Source: Agrococcus jejuensis
GTDB lineage: Bacteria > Actinomycetota > Actinomycetes > Actinomycetales > Microbacteriaceae
NCBI RefSeq assembly: GCF_007679035.1
Contig: NZ_VEFR01000004.1
Location: forward strand, 62,001-126,000
Direction of reading: 5' to 3'
Length of the DNA stretch: 64,000 bases
The notes under the pieces were generated by a model. That model was not told the origin of the DNA. It ran no database searches and was given only the letters and a program-made list of their open reading frames with translations. Position 1 is the stretch's first letter, and each line of letters opens with the position of its first letter. Shown here one piece after another: positions 17,529 to 25,514 of this stretch. A program made the position numbers and the translations under genes.

Positions 17529-18740
17529 TCAGACCTTCGCGGGCACTCGCGTCCGCCACGCGGTCGTCGCCAGCGCGAGGCCCAGCACCGCGATCGCGGC
17601 CAGCACGAGCGCCGTCGCCGGCAGGCCGATGCTCGCGCCGAGCACGCCGGCGAGCGGGTAGGTGACGAGGTAGCACGCGTGCGACAGCGAGAACTGCGCC
17701 GCGAAGGCGGCCGGGCGCTCGTCGGGAGAGGCTGCCCGCCGGATGAGGCGCGGGCCGGTCGTGAGGATGCCCGCGGTGCCCGCGCCGAGCAGCACCCAGA
17801 CGGCCACGAGCGCCGGCCAGGCGACTGCATCCGGCAGCGCCTGCGCGCCCGTGGCGGCGACGAGGCCGAGCGCGACGGCCGCGGCTCCCGCCAGCATGAC
17901 GGGACGGTCGGGGATGCGGTCGAGCACGCGCGGGAGCGCGAGCGCGACGAGCATCGAGCCCGCGCCGTAGGCGGCGAGCAGCAGCGCGACATCGGTCTGC
18001 GCGCGGCCGAGGTCGCCCTGCACGAGCACGACGGTATTGACGATGACCATCGCGGTGGGCGCGGCGACGGCGATGTTGAGGGCGAGCAACGCTCGCAGCT
18101 CGCGCTCGCGCCAGAGCACGCGCGCGCCGCGCGTGAGTCGGTCGACGAACGACGACGGGGGAGCGGCGACGCGGGCGGGCAGCGCGGTCGCGAGCACGAG
18201 GATCGCGGATGCGACGAATCCGACGACCGTGCCGACGAACAGCTCGTGGAACGTGACGACCGCGAGCAGCGCCGCCGCGAGCGCGGGGCTGACGAGGGCC
18301 TCGAGGTCGTAGGCCAGGCGCGAGAGCGACAGGGCGCGCGTGTACTGCCGCTCGTCGGGCAGCACCTCGGGGATGAGCGCCTGGAACGCGGGCGTGAACG
18401 TGGCCGACGCCGACTGCAGCACGAACACGAGCGCGTAGACCTGCCACACCTCGGTGACGAACGGCAGGCTCAGCGCGACGATGGCGCGGACGACGTCGGC
18501 CGTCACGAGCAGTGCCTTGCGCGGGACGCGGCTCGTCAGCGCCGAGACGACGGGCGCGACGCCCACGTACGCGACCATCTTGATCGTGAGCGCGATGCCC
18601 AGCACGACGCCCGCATCCGCTCCGGCGACGTCGTAGGCGAGGAGTCCGAGCGCGACGGTGAGCAGACCCGTGCCGACGAGGGCGACGACCTGCGCCGAGA
18701 AGAGCCGTGCGTAGGCGCGGTTCGCGAGCACCTCACGCAT
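17529..18740 (-). CDS. MFS transporter co-operonic with ArsR regulator
   Basis: A 403-residue major facilitator with about 12 membrane segments and the inter-helix loop PVVSALTSRVPRKALLVTADV, typical of the enterobactin-exporter/MFS-3-type branch. Its ATG lies inside the end of the arsR gene (8-base overlap), so it is translationally coupled and almost certainly under ArsR control. That suggests export of a metal, metalloid or similar ligand sensed by the ArsR protein (inference). Confidence 0.8.
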   Translation of the reverse strand: MREVLANRAYARLFSAQVVALVGTGLLTVALGLLAYDVAGADAGVVLGIALTIKMVAYVGVAPVVSALTSRVPRKALLVTADVVRAIVALSLPFVTEVWQVYALVFVLQSASATFTPAFQALIPEVLPDERQYTRALSLSRLAYDLEALVSPALAAALLAVVTFHELFVGTVVGFVASAILVLATALPARVAAPPSSFVDRLTRGARVLWRERELRALLALNIAVAAPTAMVIVNTVVLVQGDLGRAQTDVALLLAAYGAGSMLVALALPRVLDRIPDRPVMLAGAAAVALGLVAATGAQALPDAVAWPALVAVWVLLGAGTAGILTTGPRLIRRAASPDERPAAFAAQFSLSHACYLVTYPLAGVLGASIGLPATALVLAAIAVLGLALATTAWRTRVPAKV

Positions 18741-19083
18741 CCGAGGCGTCCTCCGCGTGCTGCGGTGCGATGCCGAGGGTGTGCTCGGCCTGGTGCACGG
18801 CGTCGGCGACGAGCTGGCTCGCGTGGTCGTCGGCGAGCCGGTAGAAGACCTTCGTGCCCTCGTGGCGCGTGAGCACCATGCGGGCGAGCCGCAGCTTCGC
18901 GAGGTGCTGGGATGCGGCAGCAGGGCTCTTGCCGACGCGCTCGGCGAGCTCACCGACGGGCAGCTCGCCGCCGCGCAGCGCCACGATGATGCGCACCCGC
19001 GTGGCGTCGGCGAGCATCCCGAACACCTCTGCCGCGAGGTCGTACCGCTGGCACACGCCGGAAGCATCGTTATCTGCATGCAT
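18733..19083 (-). CDS. ArsR/SmtB-family transcriptional regulator
   Basis: A 116-residue winged-helix repressor: LADATRVRIIVALRGGELPV, then the recognition helix region KSPAAASQHLAKLRLARMVL and the beta-hairpin HEGTKVFYRL. The classical ELCVCDL arsenic site is absent. The last long helix has DDHASQLVADAVHQAEH, which nearly matches the alpha-5 His/Asp metal site of SmtB/NmtR-type sensors, with one His a position off. The ATG at 19083 is chosen over an upstream extension because it lies in a 22-bp palindrome and the extension reads through repeat DNA. It overlaps the MFS gene by 8 bases. Confidence 0.8.
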   Translation of the reverse strand: MHADNDASGVCQRYDLAAEVFGMLADATRVRIIVALRGGELPVGELAERVGKSPAAASQHLAKLRLARMVLTRHEGTKVFYRLADDHASQLVADAVHQAEHTLGIAPQHAEDASDA

Positions 19084-19092
19084 GCGCAGATA
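19071..19092. promoter_or_regulatory. candidate ArsR operator over the arsR start codon
   Basis: Palindrome with arms TATCTGC / GCAGATA around ATGCATGC. It covers the arsR ATG (19083) and would block a leaderless transcript from the weak AACTAT -10 just upstream. Autoregulation is inferred. Confidence 0.55.
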
Positions 19093-19131
19093 GTTGCACA
19101 CGCGCGACTCCGATGTCGACTCGGCGTCGCC

Positions 19132-19247
19132 GACTGGTCGTTCGTGGTGGGGACTGGTCACTCGTGGGGATCGACTGGTCAGCCGTGGTTGGGACTGGTC
19201 GCTCGTCGCAACCACGAGTGACCAGTCAGCCCAACGAGCGACCAGTC
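19132..19247. repeat. phased GACTGGTC octamer array between arsR and hemB
   Basis: GACTGGTC starts at 19132, 19152, 19173 and 19193, and inverted GACCAGTC at 19220 and 19240. All neighbouring same-strand copies are 20-21 bases apart, about two helical turns. GACTGGTCACTCGTGG (19152) pairs with CCACGAGTGACCAGTC (19212), and GACTGGTCGCTCGT (19193) with ACGAGCGACCAGTC (19234), so the DNA can also fold into nested hairpins. The last copy abuts the hemB promoter. Confidence 0.7.
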
Positions 19248-19268
19248 ACCGGCTCCGCCACCCGCGCG

Positions 19269-19274
19269 TAGGCT
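19269..19274 (+). promoter_or_regulatory. -10 box of hemB
   Basis: TAGGCT six bases before the GTG start at 19281; leaderless type. Confidence 0.5.
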
Positions 19275-19280
19275 GGATGG

Positions 19281-20258
19281 GTGAGTCCAACGATCCGTCC
19301 GCGCAGGCTCCGACGCACTCCCGCCCTGCGAAGGCTGGTGGCCGAGACGCGCATCCACCCGAGCCAGCTCATCCTGCCGATGTTCGTCGCCGACGGGATC
19401 GCCGAGCCGCGACCCATCAGCAGCATGCCGGGCGTCGTGCAGCACACGATCGACTCCGCGAGCCGCGCCGTCGAGCAGGCGATCGAGGCGGGCATCGGCG
19501 GCGTCATGCTGTTCGGCGTGCCCAAGGACGAGGACAAGGATGCGACGGGCTCGGCCGGCATCGATGCCGACGGCATCCTCAACCGCGCGACGGCGGCGCT
19601 CGACGATCGCTTCGGCGACGACACCGTCATCCAGACCGACCTGTGCCTCGACGAGTTCACCGACCACGGCCACTGCGGCGTGCTCGACGAGTGGGGCGGC
19701 ATCGACAACGACGCGACGCTCGAGCGCTACGCCGAGATGGCGATCGCCCAGGTCGACGCGGGCTCGGCGATGGTGGGCCTCAGCGGCATGATGGACGGCC
19801 AGGTGGCGTTCGTGCGCGACGCGCTCGACGACGCCGGCTACGAGGATGCGGCGATCCTGGCCTACGCGGCGAAGTACGCATCCGCGCTCTACGGCCCGTT
19901 CCGCGAGGCCGTCGGCTCGAGCCTGCAGGGCGACCGCCGCACGTACCAGCAGGATCCGGCGAACGCGCGGGAGGGCCTGCGCGAGGCGACGCTCGACGAG
20001 GCCGAGGGCGCCGACGTGCTCATGGTGAAGCCCGCATCCTTCTACCTCGACGTGCTGCGCGACGTCGCCGACGAGGCGCAGGTGCCCGTGTGGGCGTACC
20101 AGGTGTCGGGCGAGTACGCGATGGTCGAGGCGGCGGCGGCGAACGGCTGGATCGACCGCGACCGGGCGATCGCGGAGTCGGTGACGTCGATCGTGCGCGC
20201 GGGCGCGGATGCGGTGCTCACCTACTGGGCGGTCGAGCTGGCCGACGCCCTGCGCTGA
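19281..20258 (+). CDS. hemB: delta-aminolevulinic acid dehydratase (porphobilinogen synthase)
   Basis: Condenses two 5-aminolevulinate molecules to porphobilinogen in heme biosynthesis. The 325 residues have the family's normal length, with Schiff-base lysines Lys198 (AYAAKYASAL) and Lys250 (LMVKPASFY). The metal-site loop DLCLDEFTDHGHCG has two Cys (122, 132) and an Asp (124) instead of the three-Cys zinc site of animal enzymes, so its metal preference is uncertain. The GTG start is fixed by the -10 box six bases upstream. hemL, which makes the substrate, follows on the same strand after a palindromic element. Confidence 0.95.
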   Translation: MSPTIRPRRLRRTPALRRLVAETRIHPSQLILPMFVADGIAEPRPISSMPGVVQHTIDSASRAVEQAIEAGIGGVMLFGVPKDEDKDATGSAGIDADGILNRATAALDDRFGDDTVIQTDLCLDEFTDHGHCGVLDEWGGIDNDATLERYAEMAIAQVDAGSAMVGLSGMMDGQVAFVRDALDDAGYEDAAILAYAAKYASALYGPFREAVGSSLQGDRRTYQQDPANAREGLREATLDEAEGADVLMVKPASFYLDVLRDVADEAQVPVWAYQVSGEYAMVEAAAANGWIDRDRAIAESVTSIVRAGADAVLTYWAVELADALR

Positions 20259-20283
20259 CCGCGTCCCCGCGACCGCATCCTTC

Positions 20284-20354
20284 TGCGTTTTGCAGGCGAT
20301 CTCGGGTTCCAAGGGAAGATTCCCCTCAGAAGGCCGAATCGCCTGCAAAACGCA
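20284..20354. repeat. GCAGGCGAT palindromic element, copy A
   Basis: Perfect 17-bp arms TGCGTTTTGCAGGCGAT / ATCGCCTGCAAAACGCA between hemB and hemL, with the inner motif AAGGGAAGATTCCCCT shared by the other copies. It could terminate or attenuate transcription between the two genes. Confidence 0.7.
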
Positions 20355-20390
20355 CACCACGACGACGCAGCAGACGAGCAGGGACGCAGC

Positions 20391-21707
20391 ATGACGGACA
20401 CGACCACCACCAACGACGCCCTCTTCGACCGCGCTCGCCGCGCCATCCCCGGCGGCGTCAACTCGCCCGTGCGCGCGTTCGGCTCGGTCGGCGGCACGCC
20501 GCGGTTCATCCGCAGCGCCCAGGGGCCGTACGTCACCGACGTCGAGGGCGTCGAGCGCGTCGACCTCGTGGCCTCGTGGGGTCCGGCGCTGCTGGGGCAC
20601 GCGCATCCGGCCATCGTGGATGCGGTGCAGCAGGCCGCGTCGCGCGGCCTCTCGTTCGGCGCCCCGACGGGCGCGGAGGTCGAGCTCGCCGAGGAGATCA
20701 CGCGCCGCGTGCCGATCGCCGAGCGCGTGCGCCTGGTGTCGACCGGCACGGAGGCCACGATGACGGCCATCCGTCTCGCGCGCGGCGCCACGGGTCGCGA
20801 CCTGCTCGTGAAGTTCGACGGGCACTACCACGGGCACTCGGATGCGCTGCTGGTCGCGGCGGGCTCGGGCCTCGCCACGCTCGCGATGCCGGGCTCGTCG
20901 GGCATCCCCGACGCCGTCGCCGCGACGACGATCGTGCTGCCGTACGACGACGAGGCGGCGGTCGAGGCGGCGTTCGCCGAGCACGGTGACCGCATCGCCG
21001 CGATCATCACCGAGGCCGCGCCGGCGAACATCGGCCTCATCGCCCCGCGCCCCGGCTTCCACGCGTTCCTCGCCCGCACGGCGCACGCGCACGGCGCGCT
21101 GCTCATCAGCGACGAGGTGCTCACCGGCTTCCGCGTGCACGCGTCGGGCATGTGGGGCATCGAGGGCACGAGGGGCGACGACGCCCCCGACATCCTCACG
21201 TTCGGCAAGGTCGTCGGCGGCGGCATGCCGCTCGCGGCGCTCGGCGGCAGGCGCGAGGTCATGGACCTGCTCGCCCCGCTCGGCCCGGTCTACCAGGCGG
21301 GCACGCTGTCGGGGAACCCGCTGGCCGTCGCCGCGGGTCTCACGCAGCTGCGCCTGGCTGACGACGCCGTCTACGCGCGCCTCGACGAGGTGGCGGACGC
21401 CATCACCGCCGGGCTGTCGGATGCGCTCGCCGCCGAGGGCGTCGAGCACGCGATCCCGCGGGTCGGCAGCCTGTTCTCGCTCGCGTTCGCCGCATCCGCG
21501 CCCCGCACCTACGACGACGCGAAGGCCCAGGCGGTCTTCCGCCACGCGCCGTTCTTCCACGCGATGCTCGACGGCGGCGTCGCGCTGCCGCCGAGCCTCT
21601 TCGAGTCGTGGTTCGTCACGGCGGCGCACGACGACGCGGCGATCGAGCGCGTGCTCGCCGCGCTGCCTGCCGCGGCCCGCGCGGCGGCTGCGGCCCAGCC
21701 CGCCTGA
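20391..21707 (+). CDS. hemL: glutamate-1-semialdehyde 2,1-aminomutase
   Basis: PLP-dependent class III aminotransferase-fold enzyme that converts glutamate-1-semialdehyde to 5-aminolevulinate, the substrate of HemB. The 438 residues include the N-terminal [11 protein letters not shown] signature, [10 protein letters not shown] with the PLP-pyridine Asp241, and [11 protein letters not shown] with the Schiff-base Lys273. The C-terminus is a poly-Ala tail. It lies 132 bases after hemB on the same strand, so co-regulation is likely, although the intervening palindrome may separate transcripts. Confidence 0.95.
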   Translation: MTDTTTTNDALFDRARRAIPGGVNSPVRAFGSVGGTPRFIRSAQGPYVTDVEGVERVDLVASWGPALLGHAHPAIVDAVQQAASRGLSFGAPTGAEVELAEEITRRVPIAERVRLVSTGTEATMTAIRLARGATGRDLLVKFDGHYHGHSDALLVAAGSGLATLAMPGSSGIPDAVAATTIVLPYDDEAAVEAAFAEHGDRIAAIITEAAPANIGLIAPRPGFHAFLARTAHAHGALLISDEVLTGFRVHASGMWGIEGTRGDDAPDILTFGKVVGGGMPLAALGGRREVMDLLAPLGPVYQAGTLSGNPLAVAAGLTQLRLADDAVYARLDEVADAITAGLSDALAAEGVEHAIPRVGSLFSLAFAASAPRTYDDAKAQAVFRHAPFFHAMLDGGVALPPSLFESWFVTAAHDDAAIERVLAALPAAARAAAAAQPA

Positions 21708-21715
21708 CGCTCGCC

Positions 21716-21788
21716 GGTGAGACGTGCGCGAATCCGAGCCCTCGATGCGCTGAGCGCACCGAGGGTCCGGATTCGCGCACGTCTCACC
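21716..21788. terminator. 21-bp perfect palindrome after hemL
   Basis: Arms that begin GGTGAGACGTGCGCGAATCC and end GGATTCGCGCACGTCTCACC, with an inner stem CCCTCG/CGAGGG. It is probably the hemL terminator. I see no second copy of this exact sequence in the window. Confidence 0.6.
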
Positions 21789-21836
21789 GCGCGCTCGCGG
21801 AGCGTCAACCCCCGCGACGCGTCGAGGATGCGGGCG

Positions 21837-21842
21837 TAGCGT
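21837..21842 (+). promoter_or_regulatory. -10 box of the small acidic gene
   Basis: TAGCGT seven bases before the ATG at 21850; leaderless type. Confidence 0.5.
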
Positions 21843-21849
21843 GCGACGC

Positions 21850-22056
21850 ATGAGTGCCGACGACGCCACGCAGACCAGCCCGGAGCCGAGCACGGGCGAC
21901 CGCCCTCCGTTCGACGACCACGACTTCGGCGGCGACGCCGAGCACCACGCGACGCCCGACCACGTCGCCCCCTACGCCTCCCGCGAGGACGCCGTGCCCA
22001 GCACGTCGCCGGCCGCCATGCCCGACCACGTCGAGCCGTACTCGTCGCGCGACTGA
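21850..22056 (+). CDS. small acidic disordered protein, 68 residues
   Basis: I do not recognise this protein. It is rich in Asp, Glu, Pro, Ser and His and probably disordered, with a short internal duplication: PDHVAPYASRED and PDHVEPYSSRD at the C-terminus. A TAGCGT box at leaderless spacing before the ATG and GC-rich third positions support a real gene. No membrane segment or signal peptide is seen. Confidence 0.5.
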   Translation: MSADDATQTSPEPSTGDRPPFDDHDFGGDAEHHATPDHVAPYASREDAVPSTSPAAMPDHVEPYSSRD

Positions 22057-22076
22057 CGCGTTCGCCTGCGCGGCCC

Positions 22077-22147
22077 GCGTCTCGCAGGCGATCCGCGTGG
22101 GCAGAGGGACGATGCCCCTCTGCCTCCCCTGGTCGCCTGCACGACGC
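22077..22147. repeat. GCAGGCGAT palindromic element, copy B (imperfect arms)
   Basis: Arms GCGTCTCGCAGGCGAT / GTCGCCTGCACGACGC with mismatches, and the inner motif AGAGGGACGATGCCCCTCT. It is followed 20 bases later by copy C. Confidence 0.6.
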
Positions 22148-22167
22148 AACCGAGGGCATCCGTCGGA

Positions 22168-22240
22168 GTGCGTTTCGCAGGCGATTCGGCGAGCCGAGGG
22201 AGCATTCCCCTCAGCGCCCGGAATCGCCTGCAAGACGCAC
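22168..22240. repeat. GCAGGCGAT palindromic element, copy C
   Basis: Arms GTGCGTTTCGCAGGCGATTC / GAATCGCCTGCAAGACGCAC with one mismatch, and the inner motif GAGGGAGCATTCCCCTC identical to copy D. It ends 24 bases from the 3' end of nucS. Confidence 0.65.
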
Positions 22241-22264
22241 CAGACCGAGCACACCCCAGGCGCG

Positions 22265-22960
22265 TCAGAACAGCGTGGGACGCTTGCTCTCGATGCCCTT
22301 CATCGCGTCGTAGTCGAGCACGACGCAGCGGATGCCGCGATCCTCGGCGAGCGTGCGCGCCTGCGGCGCGATCTCCTGCGCCGCGAAGACGCCCGACACC
22401 GGGGCGATGCGCGGATCGCGATTCATGAGCTCGAGGTACCGGGTCAGCTGCTCGACGCCGTCGATGCCGCCGCGGCGCTTGATCTCGACGGCGATCGTCG
22501 CGCCCGCCTCGTTGCGGGCGAGGATGTCGACGGGGCCGATGGGCGTCATGTACTCGCGGCGCCAGAGCTCGTAGCCGTCGCCGAGCAGGTCGATCTGGTC
22601 GGCGAGCAACGCCTGCAGGTGCGACTCGACGCCGTCCTTCGTGAGACCCGGGTCGACGCCGAGGTCGAAGGAGGTGTCCGAGTGCACCTCGTGCACGCGC
22701 ACGACGAGCGCGTCGCCGGTCTTCTGGTGCGTGACGGTCCACAGCTCGGTGACGCCGGCGTCGGCCTGGTCGTCGCTCGGCGCCGACGTCTCGACGGTGC
22801 ACGGCGGCGACATCCAGTTGAGCGGCTTGTACGAGCCGCCGTCGGAGTGCACGAGCAGCGAGCCGTCGGCCTTCAGCATGAGCACGCGCGTGGCGAGCGG
22901 CAGATGGGCGGTGAGCCGCCCGGTGTAGTCGACGGAGCAGTTCGCGATGACGAGACGCAC
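22265..22960 (-). CDS. nucS: mismatch-specific endonuclease NucS
   Basis: Actinobacterial/archaeal NucS (EndoMS), which cuts both strands at mismatches and provides non-canonical mismatch repair in bacteria lacking MutS/MutL. The 231-residue length is typical. The nuclease active site Asp145 (GPVDILARN), Glu159 and Lys161 ([10 protein letters not shown], read AVEIKRRGG here) is intact. The C-terminal IESKRPTLF is the sliding-clamp-binding tail. The GTG start is fixed by TACCGT six bases upstream. Confidence 0.95.
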   Translation of the reverse strand: MRLVIANCSVDYTGRLTAHLPLATRVLMLKADGSLLVHSDGGSYKPLNWMSPPCTVETSAPSDDQADAGVTELWTVTHQKTGDALVVRVHEVHSDTSFDLGVDPGLTKDGVESHLQALLADQIDLLGDGYELWRREYMTPIGPVDILARNEAGATIAVEIKRRGGIDGVEQLTRYLELMNRDPRIAPVSGVFAAQEIAPQARTLAEDRGIRCVVLDYDAMKGIESKRPTLF

Positions 22961-22966
22961 CCGACC

Positions 22967-22972
22967 ACGGTA
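22967..22972 (-). promoter_or_regulatory. -10 box of nucS
   Basis: TACCGT on the minus strand, six bases before the GTG start; leaderless type. Confidence 0.5.
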
Positions 22973-23006
22973 CCCGCGCCGGAGGGCGCGCCGGGCCGCG
23001 TGGCGC

Positions 23007-24203
23007 CTACGGCCGAACCTCGGCCGCCGGGTCGGGCGCGGCGGATGCGGTGCCGCGCTCGCGCGCGACCGCCGACGTGAGCAGCGACAGCACGACGAAC
23101 GCGAGCACGACCCACATGGCGTCGCGCAGGCCCAGGTGCTCGCCGAGGAACCCGAGCAGGGGAGGCCCGGCGAGGAAGGCGACGTAGCCGATCGTCGCGA
23201 CCGCGCCGACGCGCGCCGTGGCCATGCGGGCGTCGTCGGCGGCGGCCGACATGCCGATGGGGAAGCCGAGCGAGGCGCCGAGGCCCCACATCGCCGTGCC
23301 GATCAGCGCGACGACCTGGTCGTCGACGACGATGACGAGCACGAGGCCCACGGCGGCGAGGGATGCGGTGGCGCGCAGCATCGCGACGCGGCCGAAGCGC
23401 TCGATGAGCGGCACGCCCGCGAGGCGCCCGGCGGTCATGGCGGTGAGGAAGAGGGCGAACGCGAGCGCCGCGCCCACCTCGTCGAAGTCGTGGCCGTCGA
23501 CCATGAGCAGCGTGAGCCAGTCGTTCGCCGAGCCCTCGGTGAGCGCCATGCCCAGCACGAGGCCGCCGATGAGCCACGTGCGCGCATCCGTCCACACCGA
23601 CAGCCGCTCGCGGAAGCCGACGTGATCCTCCGCCTGGATGGGCTGCTGCACGAGGTGCGGACGCACGACGGCTGCGAGCCCCACGACGAGCACGAGGTAG
23701 ACCGTCATCTGCGGGCCGATGCCGATGCCCGTCGCCTCGCCGAGCGCGCCGTAGCCTGCGCCGGCGACGGTGCCGATCGAGAAGAACGCGTGGAAGACGG
23801 GCATGATGGCGCGGCCGATCGCGCGCTCGTTCGCGGCGCCCGAGAGGTTCATGGCGACGTCGGCGATGCCGGTCGCGAGGCCCGTGACGAGCAGGCCGGC
23901 GATGAGGATCGCCATGCTGCGCGCCTCCACGCCCCAGCCGGCGACGCACAGGCCGACGCCGATCACGGAGGCGCCCGTCACCATGACGACGCGCGTGCCG
24001 AGCCGGGCGATGACGTGGCTCGCCGTCGCGAGTCCCGTGATCGACCCGACGGAGATGCCCAGCAGCGCGAGCCCCAGCTGGTCGACGGAGATGTCGAGCA
24101 TGTCGCGCGCGGTCGGGAACCGGGCGGCGAGCGACGCGAAGCCGAAGCCCATCGCGAAGAACACCGCGAACACCGCGTTCCGCCACCGCACCGTCTCGCG
24201 CAT
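23007..24203 (-). CDS. MFS transporter (YbjJ/FucP-like branch)
   Basis: A 398-residue major facilitator with about 12 membrane segments. The early segment [20 protein letters not shown] and the [16 protein letters not shown] helix resemble the YbjJ-like inner-membrane MFS proteins often found alone in genomes. Its substrate is unknown. GGGAGG lies before the ATG. It is divergent from the L7/L12-like gene, sharing a 39-bp promoter region, and 46 bases precede nucS on the same strand. Confidence 0.75.
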   Translation of the reverse strand: MRETVRWRNAVFAVFFAMGFGFASLAARFPTARDMLDISVDQLGLALLGISVGSITGLATASHVIARLGTRVVMVTGASVIGVGLCVAGWGVEARSMAILIAGLLVTGLATGIADVAMNLSGAANERAIGRAIMPVFHAFFSIGTVAGAGYGALGEATGIGIGPQMTVYLVLVVGLAAVVRPHLVQQPIQAEDHVGFRERLSVWTDARTWLIGGLVLGMALTEGSANDWLTLLMVDGHDFDEVGAALAFALFLTAMTAGRLAGVPLIERFGRVAMLRATASLAAVGLVLVIVVDDQVVALIGTAMWGLGASLGFPIGMSAAADDARMATARVGAVATIGYVAFLAGPPLLGFLGEHLGLRDAMWVVLAFVVLSLLTSAVARERGTASAAPDPAAEVRP

Positions 24204-24229
24204 CCCACCATCCTCCCATCGGGCACTCG

Positions 24230-24235
24230 TAGCGT
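24230..24235 (+). promoter_or_regulatory. -10 box of the L7/L12-like gene
   Basis: TAGCGT seven bases before the ATG at 24243; leaderless type. Confidence 0.5.
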
Positions 24236-24242
24236 GGGCGGC

Positions 24243-24512
24243 ATGGACTCCGACACCACGCGCATCGCTCGGCTCGAGCAGCAGGTCGACTGGCTCTTCG
24301 CCCAGGCGGGCTACGAGCCGCCGAACGGCACGATGCCCGCGCCGTCCGGGGCGCCGTGGCCCTACCCGGTCTCGCCCGCCGTGCTCGGGCTCGCGCGCGA
24401 GGGCGATCTCATCCGGGCGATCAAGCAGCAGCGGGCCGAGTCGGGGCAGGGGCTCAAGGAGGCGAAGGACGCCGTCGAGGCGGCCATGGACATGGTGCAC
24501 CGCGGCGTCTGA
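24243..24512 (+). CDS. ribosomal protein L7/L12 C-terminal-domain-like protein
   Basis: An 89-residue protein whose C-terminal half (about residues 50-85) resembles the L7/L12 C-terminal helix-turn-helix, including GLKEAKDAVE. The N-terminal half starts with a short coiled coil (RIARLEQQVDWLF) and a Pro-rich linker rather than the L7/L12 dimerisation domain, so it is not the ribosomal stalk protein itself. Similar small proteins exist in many actinobacteria without a known role. It precedes the ABC exporter genes but has its own promoter, as they do. Confidence 0.65.
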   Translation: MDSDTTRIARLEQQVDWLFAQAGYEPPNGTMPAPSGAPWPYPVSPAVLGLAREGDLIRAIKQQRAESGQGLKEAKDAVEAAMDMVHRGV

Positions 24513-24564
24513 CGTCCGCCGAGCACGGCGACGCCGCACCCCTTGCGCGTGCGTGCCGCAGGCG

Positions 24565-24570
24565 TAGCAT
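24565..24570 (+). promoter_or_regulatory. -10 box of the ABC exporter operon
   Basis: TAGCAT seven bases before the ATG at 24578; leaderless type. Confidence 0.5.
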
Positions 24571-24577
24571 CGCGCGC

Positions 24578-25513
24578 ATGAGCGTCATCGCGACGAAGGC
24601 TCTCGAGAAGCGGTTCGGCCGCTCGGTCGCGCTCGACGGCGTCGACCTCACGGTCGAGCAGGGAGAGATCCACGGGTTCCTCGGCCCGAACGGGGCGGGC
24701 AAGTCGACGACGATCCGGATCCTGCTGGGGCTGCTGCGCGCATCCGGCGGCGAGGCGACCGTGCTCGGCATGCACCCGTGGCGGGATGCGACGCGCATCC
24801 ACGAGCGCCTCGCATCCGTGCCCGGCGACGTCACGCTGTGGCCGAGCCTCACGGGCGGCGAGGCGATCGACGTGCTCACGCGCATGCGCGGGCAGCGGCC
24901 GCCTGCCCGCGACCGGGCGAGGCTGCTCGACGCGTTCGACCTCGACCCGACGAAGAAGGGCAAGGCGTACTCGAAGGGCAACCGTCAGAAGGTCGCGCTC
25001 GTCGCCGCGTTCGCGACGCCCGCCGACCTGTACGTGCTCGATGAGCCCACGAGCGGCCTCGATCCGCTCATGGAGGAGGCGTTCCGCGCCGAGGTGCGCC
25101 GCGTCGCCGACGACGGCGCGACGGTGCTGCTGTCGAGCCACATCCTGTCGGAGGTCGAGCAGCTGTGCTCGCGCGTCTCGATCATCCGCGCGGGCCGCAT
25201 CGTCGAGGCCGGCTCGCTCGCCGACCTGCGGCACCTGTCGCATACGCAGGTGTCGTGGGAGGGGGAGTCGGGGTCGGATGCGGGCGCGCCGGGCCTCGCC
25301 GACGTCGCCACCCGCGGTGGTCGCGTGGTCGGCTCGCTCGCGCCCGAGTCGGTGCCGACGTTCCTCGTGTGGGCGGCGCAGCGCACGCTGCCGGGCCTCA
25401 CGATGCAGCCGCCGAGCCTCGAGCAGCTCTTCCTGCGCCACTACGGCTCGACCGACGCTGCACCGGACCACACCCACGGCCGCCACGCCCGCACCGACGA
25501 CCCCGAGCGTTGA
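24578..25513 (+). CDS. ABC exporter ATP-binding subunit
   Basis: A 311-residue ATPase of the drug/antibiotic-export type. Walker A GPNGAGKST is at residues 36-44 and Walker B with the catalytic Glu is LYVLDEPTSGLDP. The signature loop is YSKGNRQK rather than LSGGQ, a known variant of this subfamily. The H-loop is SSHILSEV. The ~100-residue C-terminal extension ends in a His-rich tail. One base separates it from the permease gene, so the two form an operon. Confidence 0.85.
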   Translation: MSVIATKALEKRFGRSVALDGVDLTVEQGEIHGFLGPNGAGKSTTIRILLGLLRASGGEATVLGMHPWRDATRIHERLASVPGDVTLWPSLTGGEAIDVLTRMRGQRPPARDRARLLDAFDLDPTKKGKAYSKGNRQKVALVAAFATPADLYVLDEPTSGLDPLMEEAFRAEVRRVADDGATVLLSSHILSEVEQLCSRVSIIRAGRIVEAGSLADLRHLSHTQVSWEGESGSDAGAPGLADVATRGGRVVGSLAPESVPTFLVWAAQRTLPGLTMQPPSLEQLFLRHYGSTDAAPDHTHGRHARTDDPER

Positions 25514-25514
25514 C

